A stretch of 41,951 nucleotides of DNA, from the NCBI GenBank assembly GCA_964526475.1, contig CAZGKF010000030.1, positions 1 through 41,951 of the forward strand, given 5' to 3'. The notes beneath the pieces were generated by a model, which did not search any database, was not told where the DNA came from, and was given only the letters and a program-made list of their open reading frames with translations. Position 1 is the stretch's first letter. Each line of letters begins with the position of its first letter. This DNA comes from CAYVTV01 sp964526475. Its GTDB lineage: Bacteria > Bacteroidota > Bacteroidia > Bacteroidales > GCA-2748055. Of the stretch, positions 16,623 through 26,347 are shown piece after piece. A program made the position numbers and the translations under genes.

Positions 16623-16962
16623 AACAGACAAAAATACAAATTATTACAACCTTCTGAAAAAAATCTTCATCAAATGGGTACATCCAAAAGTATTCCATTG
16701 TAATATCCGGATACACCTCTATAAACAACGTTAACTTTTACGTGTTGAATTTGATTTTATCATATTTAACTCCAATTGCCTTTGGTTTATTTAATCCGGA
16801 GATATGCAGACAATACCGGTTACATATTTTCCAACACATTACGCCTTTGCGCCTCTGCGGTTTTCTTATTTAACGAACTATTGACATAGCATAATTTTAA
16901 AATATTCTTGATTTATTAAATGATTATTATTATTTTTACCCTGATTTTTTAAATGTTTATAA
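16623..16962. other. Divergent intergenic region between sigma-1 and ATPase-1
   Basis: This 340-bp stretch must hold promoters for both divergent genes. At 16841-16880 lies a tract ACGCCTTTGCGCCTCTGCGG followed by a T-run and TTTAACGAACTA. A related tract (GTGCCTTTGCG, T-run, TTTAACGAACTA) precedes the start codons of the ORFs at 18586 and 36504. The rest is A/T-rich and I see no clear -7 box for the ATPase. Confidence 0.4.
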
Positions 16963-18258
16963 ATGAAGCGTAAGATAACTGAAAAACTGGTTGAATGGAA
17001 AAACAATCTGTACCGGAAACCATTATTGATAAGAGGAGCCAGACAAGTTGGTAAAACCTGGTCTGTTTTAGAATTTGCCAACACACATTTCAATGGGAAT
17101 ATACACCATATTAATTTTGAGAAGAATCCCGACCTGCATTCCATATTCGACCAGAATCTTGACAGTCATCGTATATTGTCGGAACTTGAACTTATTACAG
17201 GAAAAAGAATTTTTCAGGGTCAGGACCTGGTTTTTTTTGATGAAATACAGGAATGCCCCAGGGCTATCTCTGCATTACGATATTTTTTTGAAGAAAATCC
17301 TGAATTACACGTAATCGCAGCCGGTTCACTGCTGGAATTTGCACTTAAGGATATTTCATTTCCTGTCGGACGGTTGCAGATGATGTCAATGTATCCATTG
17401 AGCTTTGAAGAATATTTATTTGCGAATGGTAATGAGTTGCTGTCAGAAAAAATAATGCAATCTGAAAGCAGATTTTCTGAAGCTGTCATTAAAATGATCA
17501 ATAATGAAATGTATAAATATTTTTTAATTGGCGGCATGCCTGAATGTGTGGCAGCATATGCAAATACAGGGAGTTTTATTGATGTTATCAATATTCAGAC
17601 TGACCTGATTGCCACACTGCGTCAGGATTTTGCAAAGTATGCAGGACATTCGGATAAGCGATGCTTAAATGCTGTTCTCAGTTCTGTTGCGCGTAAAACC
17701 GGAGAACAAATAAAATATGCTCATCTGGCTGAAGATTTCACCAATCCAACCATAAAAAAGGCTTTTGAACTAATGGAAACGGCCCGTTTATTTACCAGGG
17801 TAAGGGCTGCTTCTCCGGGCGGAATACCACTGGGAGCAAGCGCTTCGGAAAAAATCTTCAAGACTGTTTTTCTCGATATTGGATTACTATCCAATATCAT
17901 TGGTTTTTATTCAGATAAGACTGTGCCAAAACATAAGCTTGCATCCGTTTATAACGGGAAACTGGCTGAACAATTTGTCGGGCAGGAACTACGATCCTCA
18001 CATAACGAAAATCTGTTTTACTGGAGCAGGGAAAAACGTGGCAGCAGTGCCGAAACAGATTATTTAATTGAAAAAGAAGGTGATATCATACCCGTTGAAG
18101 TCAAAAGTGGCAAGTCAGGAAAACTAAAAAGTCTTCATCTTTTATTGAATACATTTCCAGATATCAAAACAGCCTATGTATTTACCGAAGATAAATATGG
18201 GGAAATACCGGAGCAAAAAATAAAATTTTTACCATTGTTTTGTTCAGGAAGGTTATGA
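16963..18258 (+). CDS. AAA_14/DUF4143 ATPase (ATPase-1)
   Basis: This 431-residue protein is a complete member of the AAA_14-DUF4143 family. Walker A GARQVGKT is at 25-32, Walker B LVFFDEIQ with D93-E94, then HVIAAGSLLEFAL and FPVGRLQMMSMYPLSFEEYL. A winged-helix-like middle (VARKTGEQIKYAHLAEDF) is followed by a C-terminal DUF4143 domain that ends in D366...P-V-E379-V-K381-S-G, a D...ExK arrangement as in PD-(D/E)XK nuclease folds. Biochemical function is not established for the family; DNA-related, mobile or stress roles are discussed. It faces away from sigma-1 and is not part of the receptor operon. Confidence 0.92.
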   Translation: MKRKITEKLVEWKNNLYRKPLLIRGARQVGKTWSVLEFANTHFNGNIHHINFEKNPDLHSIFDQNLDSHRILSELELITGKRIFQGQDLVFFDEIQECPRAISALRYFFEENPELHVIAAGSLLEFALKDISFPVGRLQMMSMYPLSFEEYLFANGNELLSEKIMQSESRFSEAVIKMINNEMYKYFLIGGMPECVAAYANTGSFIDVINIQTDLIATLRQDFAKYAGHSDKRCLNAVLSSVARKTGEQIKYAHLAEDFTNPTIKKAFELMETARLFTRVRAASPGGIPLGASASEKIFKTVFLDIGLLSNIIGFYSDKTVPKHKLASVYNGKLAEQFVGQELRSSHNENLFYWSREKRGSSAETDYLIEKEGDIIPVEVKSGKSGKLKSLHLLLNTFPDIKTAYVFTEDKYGEIPEQKIKFLPLFCSGRL

Positions 18259-18290
18259 AACTAAAGGGAAGAGAAATCAACAATAACACT

Positions 18291-18613
18291 ATTTATTTTT
18301 GTGTTTCATTATATATTTTTGCTTTATTTTTTGGATTTATGTTCATCATTATCATTTTAATAGTTCTTTATATTTTTTTTACATGCTGATAATGTGCGTT
18401 TTGTTAATTTTTTTTCCGACATAGTATTTTCTGTTGATAATCAACACTTTGTGCCTTTGCGTTTTTTTTTAATTTAACGAACTACTAATGAAATAAATTG
18501 TATATTTACAACATTAAACGTATTTTCATCATGATAAAACTACATATACATGTAGATATTATTGATTTTTTAATCATTTAGTTTTATGTATTCCCGAATG
18601 TTATCGCTTGCAG
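18291..18613. repeat. Long direct repeat A, copy 1
   Basis: This stretch repeats at 36209-36531 with only a handful of differences over ~320 bp, far above background. It contains a 15-bp palindrome TGTTGATAATCAACA, the GTGCCTTTGCG tract and the first codons (MYSRMLSL) of the ORF at 18586. It occupies the whole gap after ATPase-1, so no independent gene lies there. Confidence 0.85.
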
Positions 18614-18858
18614 AACAATTCATTGGTCAGGAATTACTTGCCGGTATTCAACCACATATAAGTCCACAATTATTTTACTGGTCAAGGGAAGAAAAAAATT
18701 CAAATGCTGAAATTGATTATATTTTTCAGCATAAGAACAACATCTACCCCATTGAAGTTAAATCTGGAAAAACCGGAACATTAAAATCCTTGCAACTTTA
18801 TCTTATAAAAAAATCAAACCACCCTAACTTATCAGATGATATGTTAGGGTGGTTCTAA
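18586..18858 (+). pseudogene. DUF4143 ATPase remnant: start codon region fused to a C-terminal domain
   Basis: The first eight codons (MYSRMLSL) are those of ATPase-3 at 36504. The frame then jumps to AEQFIGQELLAGIQPHIS and on to SNAEIDYIFQHKNNIYPIEV, which match the second remnant at 37644. Both parents contain GCTTG at the junction, so this is a 1170-bp in-frame deletion between 5-bp repeats. The ATPase-derived part ends at LQLYL; the last codons (KKSNHPNLSDDMLGWF) are simply the susD terminator hairpin read through. No ATPase domain is left. A 90-residue product is possible but probably has no function. Confidence 0.8.
18814..18858 (-). terminator. Rho-independent terminator after susD-2
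   Basis: On the minus strand AACCACCCTAAC and GTTAGGGTGGTT form a perfect 12-bp stem with a 14-nt loop (arms 18817-18828 and 18843-18854). Next comes TTTGATTTTTTT. It lies about 30 bp after the susD-2 stop. A copy with one stem mismatch follows susD-3. Confidence 0.8.
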
Positions 18859-18887
18859 CCTAATACGATACTTATTTTACCTCAATA

Positions 18888-20603
18888 TTAATCCCACCCA
18901 GGATTCTGATCCATATTCGGATTTAATACAATTTCAGATACAGGTATGGAATTCAGGTAATCACGATCCAGCTTAAATTCATATCCAACAGGAATGATAT
19001 TTTTATATGGATCAAGGAACCCATCATCGTCAACAGGGAAAGGATTTACAGCAATTTGAGATGCTAAAAACCCTCTTGGCCTTTTATTAATGATCAGTTC
19101 ATCTGCAGCTGCCCACCTGGCAATATCGTCCCATCTTAATCCTTCAGCTACAAGTTCCACCCGCCGTTCACGTCTAATCTCATTGATAACAGGCGACAGT
19201 GTTGGGAAATCCCAGTCAGGATCAACAGTAATATCGGCAAGTATCAAATTAGGCATACCCACCCTGTCCCTAAGCAGTTTTACAGATTTATCAATATCTT
19301 CCTGAATGATAGTACCTAATTCTGCCTTTGCCTCAGCATAATTAAGCAAAACTTCCCCGTACCTGAATATAATGCTTGGGGTTTCTTCATTAGCATAAAC
19401 ATGATTATTCATATCAGGGTCATAACCTTTTCGAATAATATAACCGGCGGGGCAATCATACTCTGCTCCTTCATTGAGCCTATCATACAAATAACTCCAA
19501 TATTCCGTTGTCCCATCTATATTCGCCTTCCAAACCGCATCAGGAGGGGTAAAGGATTGCTCCATTCTCGGATCACGATTTTGAAGTTCATCACTAATTG
19601 TGGCATATCCCTGGAACAATGCATTACCGGAGATTGGTTTACCGTCAGTACATAAATAGGCATCGGCCAATTCTTTTGTGAATGAATTTCCATCGGGCAC
19701 TTCCATTCTATAATTTCTCTGTTCACTTATAAATCCAATAGAAAGGTCAATTCTCAGCCAAAACAATACCTCATTTACCGATGAATGATCCTGTATTGTG
19801 CTATATAAGTCATAGTAATCCTCGTTTGGTTTTCCATTTGAATAAAGATTAAACAATTCTGAGTCCATAATTTCCGTTGTAGCTTCAACGACCTTATTGA
19901 AATATTTCTCAGGTTGCGGGTTACTTACTCCAAATGGAGTACCAGCATGATATTTTTGCCAGGTACCTTCATATAAAGCGACTCTGCTTTGTAACTGGAG
20001 GGCCATCCATTTATGTACGCGGGAAGCTCCGTCTTTTCTATTATCTGTAAGGTACATAGCTGCTGAATCAAGGTTTGCAATTATATTGTCAGCCACTATG
20101 TTTCTTGGATCCCTTGGTTTAAAAAGTTCCGGGGAATCGGGCTGAAGCTCAGTGGTAACCCATTGAATATCGCCGTAGCTTTTTAGCAGATTAAAATAAA
20201 TAAGAGCCCTGAAAAAATAAGCTTCTCCTAAATACGTCTTATACTCATCAAAATCGGCATATTCTTCTATGTTTTTGTAATTATCGAAAAAATAATTTAT
20301 TCTCCGAACGTCGGCGAAGGATATACTGCCAGAAGTATTGATAGTCCTGGTCCCTTCCAGTCGGGAATCAGGCAGACGACGTATGGAGTTATCAGAACCG
20401 AAATCATTACCCCATCTCCCATATCTAGGAAATAACCCGGTTTTGTAAAATTGGTTTAGATAAACCTTCATATCGTTGGTGCTTTTAAAATAATCTACTG
20501 ATGTAACCTGGTCCAGGGGATGTCTGTCTAAGAAATCTTCCTGGCACGCATTGAAGATTATACTCAATGCCATAAAACTAATAATTGTTTTAAAATATTT
20601 CAT
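18888..20603 (-). CDS. SusD/RagB outer-membrane lipoprotein, module 2
   Basis: This 571-residue SusD-family protein has a lipobox IFNAC (Cys20), then QEDFLDRHPLDQVTSVDYF. Later come AEVLLNYAEAKAELG-like GEVLLNYAEAKAELG, EIRRERRVELVAEGLRWDDI near 480, and a NPNMDQNPGWD end. It is very similar to the module 3 SusD throughout, including the tail and the terminator behind it, so modules 2 and 3 arose by duplication. It begins 90 bp after the susC-2 stop. By family role it is the surface glycan- or ligand-binding lid of its SusC. Confidence 0.95.
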   Translation of the reverse strand: MKYFKTIISFMALSIIFNACQEDFLDRHPLDQVTSVDYFKSTNDMKVYLNQFYKTGLFPRYGRWGNDFGSDNSIRRLPDSRLEGTRTINTSGSISFADVRRINYFFDNYKNIEEYADFDEYKTYLGEAYFFRALIYFNLLKSYGDIQWVTTELQPDSPELFKPRDPRNIVADNIIANLDSAAMYLTDNRKDGASRVHKWMALQLQSRVALYEGTWQKYHAGTPFGVSNPQPEKYFNKVVEATTEIMDSELFNLYSNGKPNEDYYDLYSTIQDHSSVNEVLFWLRIDLSIGFISEQRNYRMEVPDGNSFTKELADAYLCTDGKPISGNALFQGYATISDELQNRDPRMEQSFTPPDAVWKANIDGTTEYWSYLYDRLNEGAEYDCPAGYIIRKGYDPDMNNHVYANEETPSIIFRYGEVLLNYAEAKAELGTIIQEDIDKSVKLLRDRVGMPNLILADITVDPDWDFPTLSPVINEIRRERRVELVAEGLRWDDIARWAAADELIINKRPRGFLASQIAVNPFPVDDDGFLDPYKNIIPVGYEFKLDRDYLNSIPVSEIVLNPNMDQNPGWD

Positions 20604-20693
20604 ATCTTATTTTTTTTCGTTTGTAATGAACCCGCATGATAATCATTAGTGTTTTTATTATGTATTATATGGGTTTCGAAATCAATAATATTT

Positions 20694-23600
20694 TTAGAAT
20701 GTTATATTAATTCCAACAGAAACCATTGTTGATAAGGGATAGATTACCGAGGAAGACTCATAACCTCCCATGGATGGTTCAGCAGCTATAGATGCTTCAG
20801 GATCTATCAATTTCGGCAGGTGTTTTAGTGTTAAAAGGTTTTCACCTGAAATATAGATTCTAGCATTTTGAAAAAACAGTCTGTCTGAAATCTGTGCAGG
20901 TACAGTATATCCTAACTGACAGTTTTTAAGTCGCAAATAAGCTGCATTGAGGAGATACCTGCTTTGTGCCTGACGGTTTTTACGGGTTTCCTTGCTAAAA
21001 TAAGGTTTCGGATAATAGGCGTCGGTATTAGGACCAAACCTATGCGTTTCGTCAGCAGGCCGCCAGTAGTTCAAGTGGTCAGTATCTTTGTATATTCCGG
21101 AAGTATTCGGATGATAAGTCATCCCCCAAAAGATAGTTGAGGAGAGCCCGGGATAATAATCCCGTTTGCCAATTCCCTGCCAGAACATGTTAAAATCAAA
21201 GCCTTTCCAATTAAAACCCGCTGCTATTCCAATATTGTATCTCGGAGATATATTTCCAATGACGGTTAAATCACCATGATCATCAAGTGTCGATAGACCA
21301 CGGTCAATTTTTTCATCATCATTTAGATCCTTGTATTTCATATCACCGATACTCCACCGTGAATATAAGTATGACTGGTCAGGCATTTCTGCCAGATCTT
21401 CATCTGTTTGCATTAATCCATCACTAATAAATCCCCATATTTCACCAACATCCTTACCGGCATACCATGTGTCAATCAGTCCATTAGCATTTGTATATTT
21501 TAATATGGTTGTTTTGTTGTCCCCTAAACTGATTTGTGCGTTATAGGAAAAATCAGATGAAACCCGATCTCTCCAGCGCAAAAGGATTTCAAAGCCTTTG
21601 GTCTCCAACTCAGCATTGTTTGTTTTCGGAGCACTTGCGCCTAAAACAAACGGCAGTGTTTCTGAAGGGCCTATCATATCCTCAGTTTTTCTTACATACC
21701 AGTCAAAAACAAAATCTAAACGATTATCCAGGAATCCCGCATCAACGCCCAGGTTAGTTGTTGTGATTGTCTCCCAGGTTAAATTCTTACTGGTTAAAGC
21801 CGGTACACTAGCATATAATGGCATCTCACTATCTATGATCCAGGGGAGTTGGTCATTAACCGGAATTCTTGAAAGGTACAAATAATTACCAACATTCTGA
21901 TTTCCCAATGAACCGTAAGATCCCCTTATCTTTAACCTGTTAACATAAGGTTCAACAGGTTCCCAGAAACTTTCTTTGGAAATAATATATCCTGCAGAAG
22001 CAGACGGGAAAAATCCCCATCTTGATTCCGGGGCAAACCTGGATGATCCGTTATAACGTGCACTGAATTCCAGGAGGTACTTCTCCTTGAAATTATAATT
22101 CAAACGTCCAAAAACACCTTGTGTTGACCAATTGGACATATTATCACTCACTGTAAGAGTTCCCAGTGCTGTACTTATTGATGGAACTTCCTGGGTAATT
22201 AATTCATCCCCTCTTCCGGTTACTCCGGCAAATAATTTCTCTTCCTGTTCATATCCAACCAATGCTTTCAGGTAATGATTACCAAGTGTCTTTTCATAGG
22301 AGGTCACGGCATTATACATTGCATAAGTATTATTACGGAATGTTGTTTCAAATGCAGTATATGATCTACCCATATTGGCAAAAGCACCTGTTCCAAGCTC
22401 AACCAAAACAGGATGCGGGTTTGCTGTAAATCTTGATGCAAATTTGTTAACATTATATGAAACTCTTGTTTTCCATCCTTTAATAGGTTCTACCTCAGTT
22501 CCTAAAGTTATCCATAAGTCATTGTTTTCTGTTTTGTTCCTTCCGGACTCTTCCAATAATCTAATATATGGATTTGCAATGGAACCATTGATATTGTATT
22601 TAGGCTGCATGGGGGAGAACGTATATGCTCCCGCGAATATTCGCTCTCTGGGAGCTACAGTTTGTCCTTCCGGATAATCGGTTTTTGTCATGGCATATTT
22701 CGTATTAAAATCAAAACTGAGCCAGTCTGTCACCTGAGATGTTATATTTGCCATAACATTATATCTTTGGTAAAGGTCATAACCGAAATTATAAATACCT
22801 TCCTCATCCAAAAACCCTCCTGAAAAATAATATTGTGTTTTCGCATCGCCACCGCTTAAACTAACATCGTGTTTCTGCAAAGAAGTCCATTTTTTAAAAT
22901 ATTCATGCGGCCAGTCATAATTTGCATTTCCGTAACGTCTGCCATTCCATAAACCACTAATAGGATTATCAGGATCATATTCATACGGAAAAGTTCCGGC
23001 CATATAACCTTTTATCCTTTCAATCTGTTCTTCAGAATAAGTAGGATTGCTTCCGGCATTTGCATTAGCCTGATTATAAGCTTCAGCCCATGTCAGGGCA
23101 TCCTCTAAATGGGGTATATTCATAGGATGTTTGGCTGCCAGGTTATTGCTATACTTTATTATTGGACTCATACTCTTTGCCCCCCTTTTTGTTGTTATCA
23201 ACACTACTCCAAAAGGGGCGCGTGAACCATAAATAGCAGAGGCAGAGGCATCTTTCAGAATAGAAATGCTCTCAATAGATTCAGGGTTTACATTATTTAT
23301 ATTCATTTCCACCCCGTCAACCAGAATAAGGGGTGAATCATTCCCGCTGATGGATCCTATTCCACGGATATTAAAAGTTCCTGAAGAACCCGGTTCACCT
23401 CCACTCCAGGAATCTATAGTAAAATCAAGATTTGGAGACACACCCTGTAACAGGAACGACATATTAGGGGCGGACCTGTTAACTAGTTTCTCAGCTGATA
23501 CTACATCCACAGAGCCTGTTAGATTTTCTTTTTTCTGGGTTCCGTAACCAACCACTACAATTTCTTCCATGCCAATAATATCTTCCTCCATCATCAATGT

Positions 23601-24212
23601 AAATACGGTTCTGCCTTCCACAGGAATTTCCTGCGTTCTCATCCCCACAAAGGAAAACACCAATACACCATCCTCCGGAACATTTGCCAGGGAGAAATTT
23701 CCCTGTACATCAGTAATTGTTCCCAATGTGGTTCCTTTAACAACCACACTCGCCCCAATTACCGGATCGCCGTTCTGGTCGGTTACCGTTCCGGTTATGG
23801 TTCGGGGTTGTTGAGCCTGATTTTTCAATCCGGCAATATATTCCCCCGGAGATAATACAATCTGCTGGTTATATACAACATACTCCACATTTGTATTAGT
23901 AAAAAGCCGGTCAAGAACGGGAAATATCTTCTGGTTGTTGACAGAAACAGATACCTTCCTGTCAATGTCCACGAGTTTCGCATTGAACAAAAAATAAAAA
24001 TCACTTTGTTCCTCGATCTTCTCCAGCACGCTGCCAACAGTGGCATCCTTTAAATCCAGGCTTAAAAGTGTGGTCTGGGAGTAGGAAATGGTTGCGTAGG
24101 ACTGGAAGAAGGTTATGAGCAATAGTAGTAGTGTATTTCTCATATGTTTTAGTATTTTACAGGAGAGTAATTTTGTTAATTGGTCTCCTGCTTGCCAATA
24201 GATTTTTTTCAT
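20694..24212 (-). CDS. SusC/RagA TonB-dependent receptor with STN domain, module 2
   Basis: I place the start at MKKIYWQAGDQ (24212), matching the MKK starts of the other two receptors; an upstream GUG/ATG frame would add eleven residues. A signal segment (MRNTLLLLLITFFQSYATIS) is followed by an STN domain (LLSLDLKDATVGSVLEKIEE), a carboxypeptidase-regulatory-like domain, a plug (EEIVVVGYGTQKKENLTGSV...ILVDGVEMNI...ISILKDASASAIYG) and a barrel; total about 1172 residues. STN implies signalling through FecR-2. A 170-bp segment within the regulatory-like/plug border is identical in DNA to susC-3. Confidence 0.96.
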   Translation of the reverse strand: MKKIYWQAGDQLTKLLSCKILKHMRNTLLLLLITFFQSYATISYSQTTLLSLDLKDATVGSVLEKIEEQSDFYFLFNAKLVDIDRKVSVSVNNQKIFPVLDRLFTNTNVEYVVYNQQIVLSPGEYIAGLKNQAQQPRTITGTVTDQNGDPVIGASVVVKGTTLGTITDVQGNFSLANVPEDGVLVFSFVGMRTQEIPVEGRTVFTLMMEEDIIGMEEIVVVGYGTQKKENLTGSVDVVSAEKLVNRSAPNMSFLLQGVSPNLDFTIDSWSGGEPGSSGTFNIRGIGSISGNDSPLILVDGVEMNINNVNPESIESISILKDASASAIYGSRAPFGVVLITTKRGAKSMSPIIKYSNNLAAKHPMNIPHLEDALTWAEAYNQANANAGSNPTYSEEQIERIKGYMAGTFPYEYDPDNPISGLWNGRRYGNANYDWPHEYFKKWTSLQKHDVSLSGGDAKTQYYFSGGFLDEEGIYNFGYDLYQRYNVMANITSQVTDWLSFDFNTKYAMTKTDYPEGQTVAPRERIFAGAYTFSPMQPKYNINGSIANPYIRLLEESGRNKTENNDLWITLGTEVEPIKGWKTRVSYNVNKFASRFTANPHPVLVELGTGAFANMGRSYTAFETTFRNNTYAMYNAVTSYEKTLGNHYLKALVGYEQEEKLFAGVTGRGDELITQEVPSISTALGTLTVSDNMSNWSTQGVFGRLNYNFKEKYLLEFSARYNGSSRFAPESRWGFFPSASAGYIISKESFWEPVEPYVNRLKIRGSYGSLGNQNVGNYLYLSRIPVNDQLPWIIDSEMPLYASVPALTSKNLTWETITTTNLGVDAGFLDNRLDFVFDWYVRKTEDMIGPSETLPFVLGASAPKTNNAELETKGFEILLRWRDRVSSDFSYNAQISLGDNKTTILKYTNANGLIDTWYAGKDVGEIWGFISDGLMQTDEDLAEMPDQSYLYSRWSIGDMKYKDLNDDEKIDRGLSTLDDHGDLTVIGNISPRYNIGIAAGFNWKGFDFNMFWQGIGKRDYYPGLSSTIFWGMTYHPNTSGIYKDTDHLNYWRPADETHRFGPNTDAYYPKPYFSKETRKNRQAQSRYLLNAAYLRLKNCQLGYTVPAQISDRLFFQNARIYISGENLLTLKHLPKLIDPEASIAAEPSMGGYESSSVIYPLSTMVSVGINITF
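23551..23720. repeat. 170-bp block identical to a segment of susC-3
   Basis: Reading base by base, this block matches 32797-32966 without a difference, while flanking receptor sequence differs at many sites. It encodes the end of the regulatory-like domain and start of the plug. It is the clearest recombination tract between the receptor genes. Confidence 0.8.
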
Positions 24213-24219
24213 ATCTTTA
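24212..24219 (+). promoter_or_regulatory. Promoter-like -7 box for predicted antisense RNA, module 2
   Basis: TATCTTTA on the plus strand, starting in the susC-2 start codon, has one mismatch to TAnnTTTG and corresponds in position to the module 1 and 3 boxes. An exact TAATTTTG box lies about 40 bp upstream (near 24170) as an alternative. Confidence 0.3.
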
Positions 24220-24225
24220 CATTGA

Positions 24226-24310
24226 TTTAGTAAGGTTAATACCATGGTTTATTTGCTTTGGAAAAGCTTGCTGAATTATGAGGAAAGCGCCCCCCGCTTT
24301 CCTCTTTTTT
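24226..24310 (+). ncRNA. Predicted antisense RNA to the susC-2 leader
   Basis: The plus strand ends in GAGGAAAGCG-CCCCC-CGCTTTCCTC (24280-24304), a perfect 10-bp stem, followed by six T residues: a good intrinsic terminator that points against the operon. From the box at the susC start the product would be about 85 nt and complementary to the susC leader. The same stem sequence with a different loop occurs in module 3. No transcript evidence is available. Confidence 0.45.
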
Positions 24311-24365
24311 GTGGTGTTTTACGTCATAAGCATTTATTTTTTAGTTAGAAATGTTGAGTGTCATC

Positions 24366-25436
24366 TTATTTTTTCCAGCTTTGTAATTCAATGATCCTCT
24401 TTTCGTACGTTCCGTCGGGATTCTTTTTCCTGCCCATGTCCCGGTAACGTATAGGCGCTGTAAGCTGCAGCAGCTTCAGCACTTCCTCCAGGGTTTCATT
24501 CTGGAAGGTTCCGTAATAAATGTGTTTCTTCAATTCAGTATCCGTGATCTGTATGTTTACATTGTACCAACGGTTGATCTTATAGATAACAATCTCCAAT
24601 GGTTCGTACTTAAAAACCAGCTTCCCTTCTATCCATGCTGTTTTATCATAACTGCGCCCGGAAACCATGTTTACAGATCCATTCTTCTGATTATAAGATA
24701 AGGACTGATCGGGTTTCAGTTTTACAATACTCACCCTGTCTTCATCCATTTTTTTAAATACTTCCACGCTTCCACTTTCCAGGGTTACCTCAGTTACCGG
24801 TTCATCAGCGTAAGCCATTACATTAAAGGAGGTTCCGTGTACTTTTACGTCTATGTGGGAAGTGCTGACTATAAATGAATTCCTTTTATCCGGTGCTACA
24901 TGAAAGTACGCTTCCCCTGTCAATTCAACATTACGGAACTTCTTCTGAAAACGGGAGGGGAACTTTAAGGCAGAACCTCCATTCAGCCATCCCGTAGTAC
25001 CATCTGGAAGATGAAAGGTAGTCCTTGTCCCTGCCGGGGCATAAATCTCTGAATAAGAGGTGTCACTATAAATTGTATTTATTCTATGGTATAAAAAAAC
25101 AGTAGTCAGAAGTGCCGGTAGTAAAAGGATTGCTGCAACACGACTTAATTTACCAAGGAAAAGGGATAATTTTTCCTTTTCTTTAATAAACACAGATTCC
25201 TCCCTTTTAATCCGGTGGTGAATATGATCGAGAATACGCATACCATCCAGTTCCTGTATTTCAATATCCGGTGGAACTTTTTCCCACATCTCAACGGATA
25301 AGTTAAATAACTGTTTTTTCAGGTTCTCATCCGCCAACCATTTTCTCACGATCTGACTCTCTTCCGGAGATACATCTCCTTCAACATAACGCTGTAGCAG
25401 CTGTGCGTCAACCTTTTCATTTACATTCATGCCCAT
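24366..25436 (-). CDS. FecR-family anti-sigma factor, module 2
   Basis: This protein has 356 residues (or 354 if the second ATG is used). The N-terminal sigma-binding part includes LLQRYVEGDVSPEESQIVRK. One membrane segment spans about 99-117, followed by FecR-domain motifs (FHLPDGTTGWLNGGSALKFP, VELTGEAYFHV, VKVHGTSFNVMAY) and a DUF4974 end (KINRWYNVNIQITDTELKKH). It is the membrane relay between SusC-2 and sigma-2. It is closer to FecR-3 than to FecR-1, as expected if modules 2 and 3 are duplicates. The gap to sigma-2 is 227 bp. Confidence 0.94.
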   Translation of the reverse strand: MGMNVNEKVDAQLLQRYVEGDVSPEESQIVRKWLADENLKKQLFNLSVEMWEKVPPDIEIQELDGMRILDHIHHRIKREESVFIKEKEKLSLFLGKLSRVAAILLLPALLTTVFLYHRINTIYSDTSYSEIYAPAGTRTTFHLPDGTTGWLNGGSALKFPSRFQKKFRNVELTGEAYFHVAPDKRNSFIVSTSHIDVKVHGTSFNVMAYADEPVTEVTLESGSVEVFKKMDEDRVSIVKLKPDQSLSYNQKNGSVNMVSGRSYDKTAWIEGKLVFKYEPLEIVIYKINRWYNVNIQITDTELKKHIYYGTFQNETLEEVLKLLQLTAPIRYRDMGRKKNPDGTYEKRIIELQSWKK

Positions 25437-25620
25437 CTATTTATTTTATCCAATCAAAAACATGTATATATTAATATCCATCATAGTGCAAAACTTCCCG
25501 TATCGGGTGGTTATTTAGAATTATTCTATATTAATCCAATTGGGATTTATTTGCAAATAAAGTTTCGGTTATGCTCGATTTTTCGTAAAATGGGTGTAGA
25601 ATATTAAAAAAACATTTTTG

Positions 25621-25658
25621 TTTTTACCTGCCCCCCCTACCCCAGGTCAGGTAAAAAT
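25621..25658 (-). terminator. Probable terminator hairpin after sigma-2
   Basis: TTTTTACCTG and CAGGTAAAAA form 10-bp arms around a C-rich loop, a few bases after the sigma-2 stop codon. The minus strand ends in T-rich sequence. The C-rich loop resembles the ACCTGACCCACCCCCC arms of the MITE-like element near 7 kb, so it may instead be a repeat trace. Confidence 0.5.
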
Positions 25659-25663
25659 ACTCC

Positions 25664-26248
25664 TCACTTCAGAAAAAGAGAAAAGAATAAAGCAGAAATC
25701 AACCTGCCGTCAATAAATGATTTTTTCAGGAAAGCCCTTGCATTGCTCAGATTATTATCCACTGTTTTTCTTGAAATTTTCAGCTTTTTTGCAATATCTT
25801 CATTAGTAAGACTCTCAGTGATACTCATGAGAAAAATGCTTTTCTGCTTTGGAGGTAATCTTTCAATATACTGATCAGCAAGCTCCATAAGGTTGTTGTA
25901 TTCCAGGTCGATATTAGTGGAATCATCTTCCAGGACTATGTCTTTAATGATATTCTTCATATGTTTCCTGTCAGATGCCTGCTTGCGGAAAGACTTATGA
26001 ATAGCATTAAAAGTAATTTTGAATATATAACGGCTGAACACATAATACTCCATGATCTGTTCCCGTGATCTCCAGAGATTAAAAAAAACTTCCTGTACGA
26101 TTTCCTCAGCTTCTTCCTTGCTTTTTAAATAGCTCAGCGCAAAATAATATACCCTTTTATGATACTTCTCATATACCCTGTCAAAGCAAAGAACATCACC
26201 TTCTTTGAGCTTTTTGATTATGATCCTGTCTTCGGGCCGGGGATTCAT
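25664..26248 (-). CDS. FecI-like ECF sigma-70 factor, module 2
   Basis: This 194-residue ECF sigma factor has region 2 (YEKYHKRVYYFALSYLKSKE, then EAEEIVQEVFFNLWRSREQI) and region 4 (LPPKQKSIFLMSITESLTNE, then DIAKKLKISRKTVDNNLSNA). It starts at an ATG 23 bp downstream of an exact TAnnTTTG -7 box. It is the likely activator of the fecR-2/susC-2/susD-2 genes and is kept inactive by FecR-2. It is transcribed away from ATPase-2, with which it shares a 166-bp control region that contains two perfect palindromes. Confidence 0.93.
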   Translation of the reverse strand: MNPRPEDRIIIKKLKEGDVLCFDRVYEKYHKRVYYFALSYLKSKEEAEEIVQEVFFNLWRSREQIMEYYVFSRYIFKITFNAIHKSFRKQASDRKHMKNIIKDIVLEDDSTNIDLEYNNLMELADQYIERLPPKQKSIFLMSITESLTNEDIAKKLKISRKTVDNNLSNARAFLKKSFIDGRLISALFFSLFLK

Positions 26249-26271
26249 TGTGGTCAGGTATATTTGAAAAA

Positions 26272-26279
26272 CAAATATA
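26272..26279 (-). promoter_or_regulatory. Bacteroidota -7 promoter box for sigma-2
   Basis: On the minus strand TATATTTG matches TAnnTTTG exactly, 23 bp before the sigma-2 ATG, leaving a leader of about 17 nt. The box is one half of a perfect palindrome TATATTTG-AAAAA-CAAATATA, so the plus strand has the same box facing ATPase-2. A -33 TTTG is not clear. Confidence 0.5.
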
Positions 26280-26347
26280 AGGATAATTCATTTTATATCG
26301 AAATCACAGCAAATATTGACATTTTTGGTAAAACTTTCCAATTTTAT

